A DNA stretch of 64,000 nt, taken from Dicaeum eximium. Its lineage: Eukaryota > Chordata > Aves > Passeriformes > Dicaeidae. Where the stretch lies: contig VWZP01001424.1 in assembly GCA_013396995.1 (NCBI GenBank), positions 434,001-498,000 of the forward strand, read 5' to 3'. The position numbers were made by a program, and so were the translations under genes. The notes beneath the pieces were generated by a model that did not search any database, had not been told where the DNA came from, and saw nothing but the letters and a program-made list of their open reading frames with translations. Of this stretch, positions 12,001-25,108 are shown piece after piece (the stretch's first letter is position 1; each line of letters opens with the position of its first letter).

Positions 12001-15000
12001 CTGACAGACAGTCAAGGATGCTTCCTGTTCCTTCTACATATCACTAAAATCAACTGAGGCTTATACATATACTGCTGTAAAAGTTTTCAGATGTTCTGTA
12101 TGCATTAAGACTGGATTTTTTGTTATTGTCATTTTAATCTCTAGTAAAATATTTTGTCAATTATTATGAGCCTGGAATCCTTGTTGTTAAACTTCCGTTG
12201 CATTTAAATTATACTTGTTTCATATTTTCTTATGTATGTTAACATTTCAGTAATTGCTATAAAATAGCAGTGAACTGCTAGTCCCCAGAGAACAGGGAAG
12301 CCTAGGGTATTAGCAAAGAATATTATGGGTTGTAAGACATGGTTCCTACAATCAGAATGTGTCTCCACATGAGCAAACTTCTATTAACTGCAGCCATAGA
12401 GGGACACATGTCCTGAGACAAAAAGGACAAGACACCTCTTAGAAACCCTATCAATCTCACAGACATGTCATCTTGATGGTTTTTGGGTTTTCTTAATCTC
12501 CTAGCAGCATGCCTGCTAAGGTCTTCTTCATAAGGGAAAGCTCTTGCTTTCCCACCAGCAGTTCTACAAACATTTTCTGTATTCTCAAAATAACACCTGC
12601 TGTTTTCTGCCCTGTTCTCATAACATGGGATGATAAGAGTCATTCTTGTACTAGGTACAGAAGAATTCAGGCATTCCTGTATTCTGCACTAAGCAGAACA
12701 TTGTACTAGGCTGCACTATATGAGGCATTAAGCCTGGGGCCTAGACCACAGAGCCAAATATAATAAAACCTTCTTAAGCCTTCTGATAAACGGAGTTGAA
12801 GTCTTTACACACAGGGGGAAACAACCAAAACAATTGGAAACCCCTAATGCAGCACAAGAGCAACACAAACACACAAGTAAATGGACTTGGAAATGTGTTA
12901 AATCATGATACAAAAGCAAGAAAAACCTTTGTGTGCGTGAGAAGCAAAGTAATAGAGAATGTCTTACAGTTCTGTGCATTTCATGTTGTCACCCCGTGGC
13001 ATTACAACTTTAAGGCATCTGGGTTAAGAGGACATTTTTCCTTCAGGGATGGTTTGCTTCATAGCTTCATGAGGGGCAGAAAAAAAAGTGGTTTTTTTCT
13101 AAAAATGGTGAAAAGGAAAAATACCTGTCAGACTGGGAGGTGTGGTCAAAAGCCACTACTTTTGCTACCCTTGCACTAACATACAAATTTCAGAGAAACA
13201 GAAGTCCTACATGATAGTATGGTTTGTTGCTAGGTGTGAGAGATGGAAACTGCTCCTTTGCTTTCTTGGGAATATTATGCATGGAACACATCAAAGCACT
13301 CCAGAACTGTCAATAACAACATATTTTTGAGCCCATGTTTTAGTAAAAGAGCATCTACAATGTTAGGAACCCTGTTTCCACATGAAAATAAAACATAGCT
13401 ACATGAGAAAATGTTGGTCTCATATAATAAAAAAATAAAATTAAAAATCAATGACTGCTCAAACTGGCTTCTTTTAGCAGCTGAACTTTTTGCCAGATGG
13501 CATCTTCTAAATAATAGTGCATCATCTATCCTCTAGAGACAGGATAAATCTGATATAACTATACAGTCAGCATGAGTAGATTTACAGGTTTTGCCCTGAT
13601 ATCTTAAGAGAAGCGCATTTCTGGACATGCAGAATCAAGTTAGCTGGTTCAGTTAAATAATCATGTCATGGACACATATGGCATAAATATTGTGGGGTCA
13701 TGGTCTAAACAGCATTCTTGAGTTTATTCATGGAGTTGACAGAGCGTAATCCTCTTTGTCATTGCTTCTGCTCTGTATTGGACATAAGGCTGCAAGTGAC
13801 TAGGAAATCCTCTTCTTTCTCCATCTTCCTTTTTAAAGTGACAGAAGAATTTTCTTGAAGGTCTCCCCACATGTGTTTTATGAGATTAGAGAAGTTTCAA
13901 GGAAGCCTATGGCAAGAGAAAAATGTTTCTTTATCTGTTTGATGTCTTCATCACTTGGAGTACAAGTCGATCTTTTTTTTCTTGCAAAATGAGCAAATTT
14001 GGCAATTCTTCACCAGTACTTTATTCTTTTATTCATCTGGGGTTCTAGCCTCTCCCAGCCTTTCTGGTCTTTCTCTTCCTGGAAGTTAAATATTAAATGA
14101 ACACAGACAGGAGTATGTTGAAGTCATCGGTGCTAAGTCTTCTCTTAGACCAGCACTGTTCTATTGACTGGAATAGAGATGCTTAAAATTGCCACTTCTC
14201 TTATAGTAAAATGAGAATTAGAATTATTGTCCCCACAGGAGAATTAATGTTACTTATTAAGAAAATGAATAAATATAGGTAATGCAGAAAACATCATAGC
14301 TAGAATGGCATTGTAAAAGTCACTCACATGACATTGTCTAAAATACAGCAGATGTTTCTGGTAGTTCACTCCAAGATATATGAGCTTATACTAGAATAAA
14401 TGGATGCAAGGATTGCTAGAAAAATGAGATGAGAGGCTAATAGATCTTTGACTGTTTATGAGATATAACTGCAATCTATACATCTACAAATGATGGAAGA
14501 TAGCTATCCAAACTAAGAGCAATCTTGACACATGAGTAAATTGATATAAACTGGGTATGAATACGTTCAGTCTGGAAAGGACAATTTCCATCTATCATGC
14601 AATGATATTCTATAGTAACTTCACTCTCAGTGAACTATGAGCAAATTATGTTGCTATATTCAAGCAAATGTTTGATATATCATGAAAATAATTGCACACT
14701 GTGATTGTCTTCAAGGGCATGCAACTGACTCAGTGGTTCAAACGTATGATTACTATTATAAATCTATATACCAATTTCAAGATTTAACTGAGATTCCTGA
14801 AGCACAGAAGAAGCATTTTCCTGAAAATGGTTTTAAAAAAGGAAAAAAGAAAAAAAAAGGGAAGAAAAAAGGAGAGACATCAGTTTCACTGAGGGCAAAG
14901 TTGCATATCTGTACGAAAGCACACAGGAAAAGTGATTACAAAAATAGTCTGTCTCAAGCACCTGGCTGAAAATTGAATTCTGACAATTTTCAGTGTATCA

Positions 15001-15101
15001 TGGGAATACCTGTGAACTAGAAGTTTTCTCCAGCTAGACTGGAAGTTGCATTTGTACATGTGCACGTGTATATATGTATACAATAGCAAGCAATACAACA
15101 T
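12001..15101. other. Mostly unique sequence, no gene recognised
   Basis: The part 12300-13340 is less AT-rich and carries several overlapping frames of 60-127 codons on both strands. None has a domain or codon pattern that convinces me. A TATATGAGGC word near 12716 followed by AATAAAACC near 12762 loosely resembles an LTR promoter and polyadenylation pair, but I found no matching LTR termini. A purine A/G tract lies at about 14835-14876. Confidence 0.45.
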
Positions 15102-15113
15102 ACTTGACTTGAC

Positions 15114-15163
15114 TTGTTTTGTGGATAATTGCTTCATCAAGGAAGCAATTATCCACAAAACAA
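15114..15163. repeat. Perfect 22-bp inverted repeat with 6-base loop
   Basis: The arms 15114-15135 and 15142-15163 are exact reverse complements over all 22 positions, and the loop is ATCAAG (15136-15141). Three tandem ACTTG units (15102-15116) run into the left arm. The stem has no mismatch and does not extend into the flanks, so it is short for a microRNA precursor. Possible origins are a replication template switch, a tiny foldback element, or a sequencing artefact. Confidence 0.9.
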
Positions 15164-18100
15164 AAAGAATATTGAAATTCTGGTTAGGTGTAATATGCTG
15201 ACCTTTGTTTCATATTAATACTCACAGCAGGGTGCCACCATTGCTGGCTCCACCCTTTCTCCTGGTAAGCTGTGCCTCTGGTGGACAGATAGAGACCACA
15301 GTCCTACGTGGCAAGGCAAGAAGTTGGGTTTTGTTTGTTACACTAAATAAAATGTCACCGTGGTTTGAAAAGGAGCCTGAACCACTCCATGGGTGACAAT
15401 TCTGTGTAGTGTGCTTTGTCTGTTCACCATCTCTTGAAAGCTGCAGGTAAGTGAGGTTCCCAACAACTCAAGGAAGGTAAGTGTTACTCATTATCCGTAT
15501 TTCCTTTTCTCTTTTTATCTTATTATTAAAACAAATTTAGTATGTTTTTTGACCTGTTTTATTGACAACTGGGATGAAATTTGCGAACTCTCCAATGCAA
15601 ACCAGATATTCTTTATTTTACAGAAACTTCTCCTACATTCAGAAAAAATATTTTTCCTGGGTATATTTGTATTTTTTTTTCTTGCATGTGATATTGAATC
15701 AGACACTTAAAGTTCTTTTTCTCTAATAAGTAAGTTGCTGACACTGCACTTTATATATGTTTTCCATTATTGTAATTGGAAACCACAGTAAATGAAGAAT
15801 GAACTACAGATCAAAAAATTGTTGTGAAGAAAATTATGCAAAGTTCCATGCCAGCTAGGTAGACAAAATTCACAGTTGTTTTGTTTTTTGTTTATTTTGT
15901 TTGGATGCTTTTCCTTTTCTTTTTAGGTCATATTTATTCTAGGCATGTACTTCCCTTATGTCCTTACATTTTTCCTTTTTTCTAATTAATCTTCCTCAAT
16001 TCTCATTTATCATCTCAGAAATTTTTCTGTTTTACTCCTAATCTTTTCAAATAAATAAAATCAGCCTCAATTATATGTGCACCAACAGATGAGCATGAAT
16101 TAATATATTTGATATCTTTGTTTTGCCATAAGGAGCCTAAGATTCCACATGCAGTTTTCTATATTCATATTTCCAGGAAGGCAAGAAACAAGTAAACTCA
16201 GATGTTTCAACATTAAACCAGATATGGTAAAAAATAAGGATATTAGATCAGTCATTTAAAAACATATGTCTTCATATATGTTAAAAAAAATCTGTATGTG
16301 CTGAGCCAGGAGCTCTAGGAAGGTCTGTGGCTCTACTTCACTTAGAAACTTTTGAGGCATTTATTGTAGGTGTCAAGTTTTATCATCACTCTCAACAGAG
16401 TAGATTTATAGAGGCTGTATTATGGGGCTTGATTTATGAGCTCAGAGAGTACACCATAAGCACGTATTTGTAAAGCTGAGTATTGTTATCTAAAATTATT
16501 ATCCTAATAATGATAGTACATAAATTATCCAGCAGCTTACACATTTACAGTAAAGCCCATTGCAGTCCTGATTGTTCCTTGTTAGAATATCAACATGACT
16601 GTGACTGGATCATGCACTGTTGGCATTTCACTGCCAAACCTGTCTGCGGGATCTAATCCAGAAGAAAACTTGAAAAGCACCTGCAGTCACCAAAGAAGTT
16701 CTGTTCAAAAATGCACAGTTTTCCTCTCTTTTATGCTTACTCCCTTTATGCAAAATTAAAATATTTGTTTGAGATATCAACGATATGATTCAAAGCTCTT
16801 GCTGCTTTCCTAGATCTGCTGCATGTGTCCTTCCTTTTTGATGTTGCTGAGTCTTGGTTCTGGATTAAGTATTGAATTTGCTTATATTTTTAGTGAATAA
16901 ACTGCAACTATCCTCAGATTTACCATACTGTAACTCATTCCTTTGTTTAGTCTATCCCAATGAAGAAACATTTATTTTTCTTTTTCCCTTTTCTTTATTT
17001 CAGTGAACTCTACAGAAATTAAAAATGTAGAATATACACTATCCTTGAGCTGGATTTTTGATTTTTATTACATTCAACTACAATGGCTTTTTCTGCAACA
17101 TTTATAAGTAAGGTTTCTATTATATATATATTGTGGGGAAAACAGTTAATCCTGTTGCCTAATAAAATGCCTTGTTTTCTATCTGCTTTATTTTTTTTTT
17201 TTTAATTTTTCTAAACAGAGGAGTAATACTTTCCCCTCGTGTTCCTTTTTACCTCTCCTGGAAAAGTCCACTGGACACCTTATGCAGAACATAAAATGAT
17301 AAGTTAAATTATGTGTACTTTCAAAATTAAAATTGTTTGTGTTTCTGAACATAAAGAAAAACATAAAACATGAGGAAACATTTTTAACTTACTGCATGAA
17401 GGAAACTGAGAGAAAGGGAGGGAGTCTTTTTATGAAAACCATTCAGTCTTACAGATGTACAGCAGATACAAGTGGGGGTTTTAGTTGCTTTCACCTCTAC
17501 CTGCTTCTCAATCTCAGTCCATACCTGTCTCATTTCTGGATTATTTTCTCTGCTTTTTTTTTACTGTACTTTAATTTTTAACAACCAGAATCACACATTT
17601 CAGGCAGTTTCTCATTTTTCCTGCCTAGCATGCCAGACTATGTCACAGTATGAAAAAGATCTCCAAGTAAAATTCATGGTGTTCATCAGTCTGCCTCTTT
17701 GAAGCCTGCTTTTATTACATTTGGTACCTTGCCCATTTAGAAAACCAAGATAGAAAATTTTCTCCATATTTTTTATATGACCTTGAAAATGTCTTATACT
17801 CACTTCCACTCTTTCTATTGACCTGCATTTGGCAATCATTGCTATTACATACCTTGGCCTGCTGCCAGAACTGGAGGGAAGAAGGTACAATGCCTGTCAA
17901 CTATGATTTCCTCTGCATTTTGTTGATGAAACAACTCTCCAAACACTTTCTAAATCCATCCACTGAGATTATCTTTTTTTCAATTCTCTTTATTCTTTTA
18001 ATTCATACCTCCCCTTGGTGTAAACTTCCAATGTTGGCAGCTGGACTGGCTTTTTCTACAATACTTTTCTGTTTTATAGAGTATTCCAGATTCAGACATA

Positions 18101-18619
18101 TTTTGCTTTTTCCCCATTGTAAAAGATATGTGAAAAATTTATTTCTTCTGCATTTTTTTGGCAATACTTTAGAGATAAAACCATGGTCTCTACCTGACCA
18201 ACACCCTGATCTTTTAACTTGGCAATTACCCTATGCTATTTTTTAAGAAATTAAAGTTTTTCCCTTTTTTTTTTTTTTTCCTTTGTTAGGAAACAAGTTA
18301 TTTTCTCAGTTCACAGTAGTTTTGATGCTGTAACAACAGTGTTAGTTTGTCCATCTAAAAGATAAATGCTTCCTGACTTAGAATATATAAATGAAACGCA
18401 GAAATATCATACACCTTTTAGCATCTTTGAGTAGTTACTTAAACAGCCAACACATTTCCAAATCCTGAAGAGGGTCAAGTAAAAAAAAAACCCTAATAAT
18501 TACAACAGACAAGATAGAATTTAGTAGAACTTAGCCTGTAGGGATTGGTTCATTGGTTACTTTGAAATCATCCTTCTAGTTTGAAAAACAGGTATGATAA
18601 GAAAAATAGGACATTTGTG
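15164..18619. other. Mostly unique sequence, no gene recognised
   Basis: The part 15215-15480 is GC-richer and has an AATAAA (about 15344-15349) followed by a CACCATCTCTTGAAAGCTGCAG block. This could be part of an old LTR, but the ends are not visible. A T/G tract lies at about 15876-15910. A 142-codon frame at 17818-18246 (plus) has no recognisable domain and an AT-driven composition. Confidence 0.45.
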
Positions 18620-19022
18620 TTTATTTCTTCAGAACTTCAAGCATCCTGGTGGGGGAGCTGGGCTTGTTTAGCCTGGAGAAAAGGAAAGTCAGGGGAGACC
18701 TTATCACTCTCTGCAACTACCCGGGAGGAGGCTGTAGCCAGATGGGTGGGAGTCATTCTCTTCCAGGAGGCAAGTAGTTACAGAGCAAGAGGACAGTCTT
18801 AATCCACACCTAGGGAGGTTCAGGTTAGACATCAAGGAGAATTTGTTCATGGAAAGGATTGTTAAGATTGGAATGGGCTGCCCAGGGAGGTGGTGGCATC
18901 ACTGTCCCTATGATTGGATGTGGCACTCAGTGTCATGGTGTAGTTTACGGGTGGTGTTCAGCCATAGGTTAAACGATGGCCTTGGAAGTCTTTTCCAGTC
19001 TAAACAATTCTGTGATTCTGTG
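18620..19022 (+). mobile_element. CR1 3' end, plus strand
   Basis: A clear CR1 3' portion. It contains TTTAGCCTGGAGAAAAGGAA (Leu-Phe-Ser-Leu-Glu-Lys-Arg region of ORF2), GGAGACCTTATCACTCTCTG and GGAATGGGCTGCCCAGGGAG. It finishes with GTCTTTTCCAGTCTAAACAA followed by the tandem octamer tail ATTCTGTGATTCTGTG. Keeping the octamers identifies the true 3' terminus near 19022. The coding part is broken by frameshifts, so the copy is dead. Confidence 0.92.
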
Positions 19023-20035
19023 TTTCTTTAAATAGTATTTCCATTCTGGTGGACTAATGAAATATCTTGTTTTCATCAAATTCTGTCTCTTATGGGTGGT
19101 TTGATTTTATCAACCACATGTCAGATTTACTTTTCTACCTTGATACTAGACCCTAGACTTTTATGACATCCGTTTTCTGTGTGGCTTATTTGCTGTGATG
19201 CCTGAATGGTTATAGGTTGCAAATTATAGCATGCAAGCTAATATTTAGAAAAGGATGATTATGAAAATTCTAGAGATGCTGGGCTTGACAGCAAAACTTA
19301 TGCAGCTAAAACCTTTTTGTTTTAATTTACTTAAACAAGGGAAAATGTTTTTATTGAGCAAAAAGGATAAAACATTGTTTTCTGAGGAACTACTGGTTTT
19401 TCAAATATAAAGTGAATTACTGATAGTTACTCTGAATCTACAGGACTGACCTAAATAATTTGTGAAAAAACTGTTTGAAAATACATATGCATAAATATTC
19501 ACATCCAAAAACCTTGGTATATATCTAAGTACAGGAAATAAAACAACTCGAAAAATTATGAATTAATTATTAATGCATTTAAATTCTTATAACCTGTTTG
19601 GGGAGGGAGACAAAACTGTAATTGTAAAGCAGTCAAAAGCAGCTAGTTAGTTAGCTTTTCTGGGGTGCTGCAACCAGTAAGCCTGCTGTCAGCATATGGC
19701 TACCATCTGAGTTGGAAAGCAAAAAAACTAGAAAAACAACAGCCCTTTGGTGGGAATAAATGTACAGACTACCAAAATCTTGAAGAAATCTGATTCTGAG
19801 GTTGAGCTGCTGCGGGTGATGGCCGGGCTACCAGCCAAATCAGACATGCTGGTGTGTTGGAGTGGGTGTGCTTTTCCCTCAAACTTGTGTGGTGCATGCC
19901 TGTCACAGCTGGACCGCAGTGTTTTGCATGAGTTTGTAACCCATGGAGAATGTGGATCTGCAGGATAGAGATCATGGAACAGAAATCATAATTTACCCAC
20001 TAGACTCATATTCCATCATAAAAAATATTTAAATA
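19023..20035. other. Unique sequence, no gene recognised
   Basis: About 1 kb with no repeat I recognise. A 73-codon frame at 19747-19968 is in a locally GC-richer patch with several CpG, but its translation shows no domain and the opposite strand is equally open. Confidence 0.5.
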
Positions 20036-20290
20036 ATAGAATCATAAAATCATTTGGGCTGGAAAAGACCTCTAAGATCATTGAGTCCAACTGTTATCCT
20101 GACATTGCCAAGTCTACCACTTAGTGCCATATTTACAGGTCTTTTAAAGACCAGGCAAGATGACTTAACCATTTCCCTGGGCAGACTATTCAAATTCTTG
20201 AAAACCATTTTCGTGAAGAATTTTTTCCATATATCCAAAATTAAATCTGTTCATTTGGCAGTTGAGGTTCTGTCCTCATGGCTACCTCAA
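20036..20290 (-). mobile_element. CR1 3' end, minus strand
   Basis: Starts with the reversed octamer tail ATAGAATCATAAAATCATTT and continues with GGGCTGGAAAAGACCTCTAA and GATCATTGAGTCCAACTGTT. This is the usual 3' untranslated end of a CR1 subfamily with the ATTCTATGA-type tail. Further in, TTTCCCTGGGCAGACTATTC and TCGTGAAGAATTTTTTCC correspond to the end of ORF2. It is truncated at about 20290. Confidence 0.92.
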
Positions 20291-21520
20291 ATTACCTTAA
20301 TTTTCTCCTCAAACTACCTTAAATTTCTCCGCGACAAATCTGATTCGTGACTTTCTAGTTAAGAAAAAAGGAGCATGTGAGCAGAACAGTTTGCAGTGAT
20401 GTAGCACTGCAATACAGCATTGCCATTGCTAGTGCTGGATGTCTGTAAGGCCTCAGGGCTGGGGCTTATCAGGCCTGCTCTGTCTGAACTTCTGTTGACC
20501 TGCCTGCAAATTTGTTTTGCTTGGTTTAGTAGTGACAGAAATTTCCTCATTTGATCAGGTGACTGCAGATGTTTTGCTCTACTTTTAGAACAGCAAAACC
20601 ATAGTTGCATCAAGTATTTATTCTGAAAAATGGGCACAGCTCTAATACAAGGCCATAAAATGGAGAAATACATATGTGGTAGGACAGCAGTGACCTGGAG
20701 AATTGAGTACACAAGACAGGGTGCAGAGGAGCTCAGGCACAGGGGTACAAGGAGATGGGGAACAGACAGGGCACTAGAGACGGTGCAATGGTGAACAATT
20801 CACCCATGATCAGTTAAAGAAATTTTGTCATGGAGCTGGACAATATTGGTTTTAGGGGTAATAAGGAAGAAAAAAAAACTTATCTAGAGCATGTGGATAC
20901 ATAGTGCATTTAGATGTAATATGGTGCTTCAGACCAATGAAGAAGAAAAAAGGCTGTTAAAGTGTGTTATGAAATGTGTCAATGCTACCCCAACTGATCA
21001 CCTAGCCAGAGGTAGGGAGACCCATCAACATGAGCATGATAGTAGTGCTTCCTGTAAAGAACTCCAGAATCCAAAATCACAAGGGAAGGAGGCCAAACTC
21101 CTTGCCTGCAATAGACCCATACAAAGCAGAATGGAAACACCAGGGCCCAGAGGAGCATTGGGAGAGTGACCATAATACTTGGAATAGGGGCTGAATCTAA
21201 AAAGTGTGTGCACAGTGATTTTGCCTGCATTCCTTTTTCTGGTAACAGCTAGATCTAGACCAATGAAGATTAGATTCATGATTTCATTTACACCACAACT
21301 GAAATCTTGGTTTTACTTACATATAAGAGGCTCTTTTTGGCTTTCAGCAAGATTATGTATCTTATAATGACTTCACATTGCTTGATAACCATTGTGCTAT
21401 CAAGTAATTTTAGTGGTAAAAAAAGTCTATAGAAATAGTTTAATTGATAATCATCTTCCATAAAAGTTCAGCAAGAAGTTTCATTCTAAGATCTACATAG
21501 ACACTACTTGAAATGAAATA
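20291..21520. other. Unclassified sequence, no gene recognised
   Basis: About 1.2 kb. The composition is less AT-rich than average from about 20400 to 21200, which could mean an old ERV-internal or other repeat fragment, but I cannot match it. Frames of 80-117 codons occur on both strands without recognisable motifs. Confidence 0.35.
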
Positions 21521-21985
21521 GGAAGTGCGGAAGGAAGTGCGGAAGGAGGGAAGGAGGGAAGGAGGGAAGGAAGTGCGGAAGGAAGGAAGGAAGTGCGGAA
21601 GGAAGGAAGGAAGTGCGGAAAGAAGTGCGGAAGGAAGTGCGGAAGNNNNNNNNNNNNNNNNNNNNNNNNNNNNNNNNNNNNNNNNNNNNNNNNNNNNNNN
21701 NNNNNNNNNNNNNNNNNNNNNNNNNNNNNNNNNNNNNNNNNNNNNNNNNNNNNNNNNNNNNNNNNNNNNNNNNNNNNNNNNNNNNNNNNNNNNNNNNNNN
21801 NNNNNNNNNNNNNNNNNNNNNNNNNNNNNNNNNNNNNNNNNNNNNNNNNNNNNNNNNNNNNNNNNNNNNNNNNNNNNNNNNNNNNGGAAGGAGGGAAGGA
21901 GGGAAGGAAGTGCGGAAGGAGGGAAGGAAGGAGGGATGGAAGGAAGGAAGGAAGGAAGGAAGGAAGGAAGGAAGGAAAGAAGGAT
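21521..21985. repeat. Composite GGAA / AAGTGCGG microsatellite spanning a gap
   Basis: The purine-rich plus strand mixes GGAAGGA(GGG) units with the octamer-like word AAGTGCGG, which occurs seven times before the gap and once after it. The right end becomes pure (GGAA)n and finishes near 21985. Long frames crossing this region encode only Lys/Glu/Arg/Gly or Ser/Pro/Leu/Phe repeats and are artefacts of the microsatellite and the N block. Confidence 0.95.
21646..21885. other. Assembly gap, 240 N
   Basis: A run of N interrupts the microsatellite, and both flanks belong to the same repeat. The true array length is unknown and may differ greatly from 240. Confidence 1.
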
Positions 21986-22227
21986 GGACAAACAGAACCA
22001 AACCAACCAAAACCCAGCAAAAGAAACAACCAAAAAACCCCAAACCAACCCCCATAACCCTATATAAATATTGGATATCAACCTCTATATTAATGATGAT
22101 AATTGGGGATTGTAACAAAAATGTATAAAACAATCAATACAGTCAATATAGTAATGTCTCTGATTTTCTTGTCTCCACACAGATGCAATCCATCTTCTTG
22201 TCCAGGATGAATAGGAGGCTTAAGTGT

Positions 22228-22412
22228 CACAATGGAGATTTTGGTTGGAGTTTAGGAAAGTTGGAACAGGTTGCCCAGACAATATTATGAGTCTCCAAGA
22301 CTGAAGGCTTTTGAGGGCAGCCTGAAAATACATTTGACAGCCATGAGCTAGGTAAGTCTGATCATGCTGTGAGGTGGATGCTCTGTAGTTCTTTTCCAGC
22401 TGGACTATACAA
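22228..22412 (+). mobile_element. Degenerate CR1 fragment, plus strand
   Basis: Recognisable CR1 words remain in the right order: GGAACAGGTTGCCCAGAC, then GAGTCTCCAAGACTGAAGGC, then a block ending GAGGTGGATGCTCTGTAG. The fragment has diverged strongly and lacks the octamer tail. Confidence 0.6.
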
Positions 22413-25108
22413 CACTGTGCCATTCACCTTTGATCTGCTGAATGCTGGCCTGGGAGCGCCGGTTTCGTGGGACAGCTCCAGCTTAGTCCATGAGAAATGC
22501 TATGTTTCTTTGTTTGCTTGCTATTTAATTTTAGCCTTCTTTTGGAAAAAACCCAGATTTTAGAAAGCTTCCCACAAAGTTGAAAACCTATTATTGAGTC
22601 AGATTTAGTGCAGAGCTTATGTCTGACACCTTCCAGGGTAATGGTATTCCACAGTCCCATTACTTTTAGGTTTCAGAAACACTTCAGAAATTTTCCCAAA
22701 ACCACAGTTGCCTTGACACTATTTTCTCAGCAGTTACACAGAAAATAGAGCTCTTGCTTCTATTTAAGAACTCCAGAGATAATGTGACAGGAAATCAAGA
22801 GGTTTATGATTAACAAAAGGCCATCCTAGCCACAGAAAAGGACCAAATAAAACAAATCAAGAGCAAAAACAATCTTTAGGTACTAGAGAAGCAGTTTGCA
22901 AAGCTCAATTTAAAAAAAGGAAAAGTAGCAGAAAAATACAGGACAATGTCACTCCAAATAGAAGTTTGTCCTGTTCTTTTTTCTGTGAGTTAATGATGGC
23001 CTGAGTACTAGAAGCCCATGCTACAATCTTAGCTCTGGTGGTGATGCTTGTGTTACTGAACTGCTACTTTGCTAAGAAAAGTAGCATCTCTAATTATTTT
23101 TAAGTGCTGTAATTCTTGATTTTAATCAGAAAAAGACATTTTTTTTTCCAAAATTCAGCTTTAAAGGCATTATAGAATTGATCAAAATAAATATCAATTA
23201 GTTACACCAAAGGCTTAATTTTTCTTCTCTTGGACAAAATAACCTTCGAAAGAAGGTGATATAGATTTTATATATAGCTCTCAGACTTCACAAAAGAGAT
23301 GGAAAAGAGTTCAGAGAATAAATCTTGATGTTTGTTTGCAGACATGTTACTGATCCATCTCTCTTTTTAACAGAGGTAAAATTTGTAAAGTGCTTACATT
23401 CTGTTTCTGTATATACAAATACATGTAGGCATAGAGATGAGTCATGTGTTTTTCTAAGAAAACAGTGGTCTAGCATCTTTCAAAGGCTGGTGATGAATGC
23501 TAATATGCCTAATGACAGCAATGTGCACCCTGAATCAGGATGGCAATTGCATACTTGGCTTTTAAATGCATCTTGTTAGTCTTATATACCTGTTCTTATC
23601 TTTGGGGCACTCAGGCAAACATGTAAATAAATATAAATGATGCTTAAATACAGCCTTCCATTATAGCACAGAATGTTACTTCTTAATTCAAGAGGTATAT
23701 CTTTACTAAATATAATATAAAGCATGTTCAGAGAATATTAGGCACAGGATATCATTAAAAACCCGTATCAAAGAATCCAGTGGCAAAAATAATTCCTCTG
23801 CTCTTTAGTTTTGGCTTGGCAAAAAACTTTGGCTTTTGGCAGGCAATTTCTCCATCAGTATTGCAGAAGGCATTTTCTTCTGGTTGGTAATCTTCCTCTT
23901 CAAACAAAGTTGCCTTTCTGGCTGCTCAGAAAGGGAGAAAAGAAGAGGGAGAAAGGGAAAGGAAGTGTAATTCCAATACCCATATTATTCCAATCCATAT
24001 TATTTATCTTATTTGTGTTCTGGAATGATTCTTACTCCTTTCTAGAAGTGTCTCAATCCAGACAGCATTCATGACTGATGACTCTGGAAAAAATGCATAA
24101 AAAACACTTGACAAAATGAACAAGGAGGACTCTGGATTTTATGCATTATTGTTTCATTATGTTTGAATGTCATTACTGGAAGAGAGGACTTAAAATTTCA
24201 GCCTAACTGAAATTCATTATTTAGTAGCACCTGTAGGAAAATTATATTGTAATAAGAAGACAAAAAAAAAATTTTTTTTGTTATCTCAGGCTTGCTTCTG
24301 AGGCCAGAAAAATAACCATAAGGAAAGAAGAGGGTTGGATTGTGGATAGCATAATACAAGGCCTCATGTATACAACTGTAGAGCAAAAAATATGAATTAG
24401 GAAGATGGTGCAGTAACACACATGGTTTTGCATTACTAGAAGTCATCCTGTATAGCTGCCAATAACTTCCCAACAAATAGGAAAAATATCATATAGCCAA
24501 GCACACCATTAGTGTGCTTATAATAACATTTAGATTGCCAGTGATTTACTTACCCTCAATACATGTCAATATTTCATTTTCTCCTAACTCTAAGTGAAAG
24601 GGTTTTTTCAGAATCCTTTTCAGATTCGCTTAAAAATGTGTTTGTGTCTGAAATCTGCATTGTCTGTCCCTCAAATGGAAATGCCAGGCTGTTAAATTAT
24701 GCAAGTAAGGTTAAAAAGACTCTGTACTGCTACTGTTTGTCTTCCAAAAAAAGAAGACTACAAAAAGGAATAGTTGGTGACTAACAGTGTAGGTTTGATC
24801 TTTCAGGGAAAAAAAATAATTTTTTTGAAAAATATGTTATCAGCAAGTCTTAGGAACAGTATCTATGGTAGTATTTCTTTAAAAGACAAAACTATAACGA
24901 AAATAAATATCCAATTTATTGCCACTGGTATGTGGAAGAAGTAAGGTCTTTTGCTCTCTGAAGAATGGTAGATACTACTACTTATGGTATCTGCTGTTTT
25001 GGATTGGGTTGTTTTTCATGTTTGGGTTTTGGGGGGTGTTTGGTTCTTTGTTTGGTTTTTTTCAGTTAATGTTACCTGTGAAAAATTGTCTCAAACTCTA
25101 CGACAATT
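22413..25108. other. Unique sequence, no gene recognised
   Basis: About 2.7 kb of AT-rich sequence without recognisable genes or interspersed repeats. A T/G-rich low-complexity tract lies at about 25003-25068, just before the CR1 element. Confidence 0.55.

Noticed and set aside
12300..12870. Possible LTR with TATA-like and AATAAA words
   Set aside because: I could not find matching TG...CA ends or a direct repeat flanking it.
12796..13179. A 127-codon plus-strand frame
   Set aside because: The opposite strand is also open over part of it, no domain is visible, and the length is within chance for this much sequence.
15215..15480. Possible LTR beside the perfect hairpin, with AATAAA and paired GTAAGT words
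   Set aside because: No terminal inverted repeats or family match; left as unclassified.
17004..17108. Strong acceptor (TTTCTTTATTTCAG) followed by an open frame and a GTAAGG donor-like word
   Set aside because: The donor is weak and the open frame meets a stop exactly at the donor. Judged a pseudo-exon.
17818..18246. A 142-codon frame with hydrophobic stretches
   Set aside because: The hydrophobic look comes from T-rich codons. There is no recognisable family, and splice sites or a start context are not convincing.
21440..22133. Frames of 150-213 codons rich in Ser/Pro/Leu or Lys/Glu/Arg
   Set aside because: They are translations of the GGAA microsatellite and of the N block, not genes.
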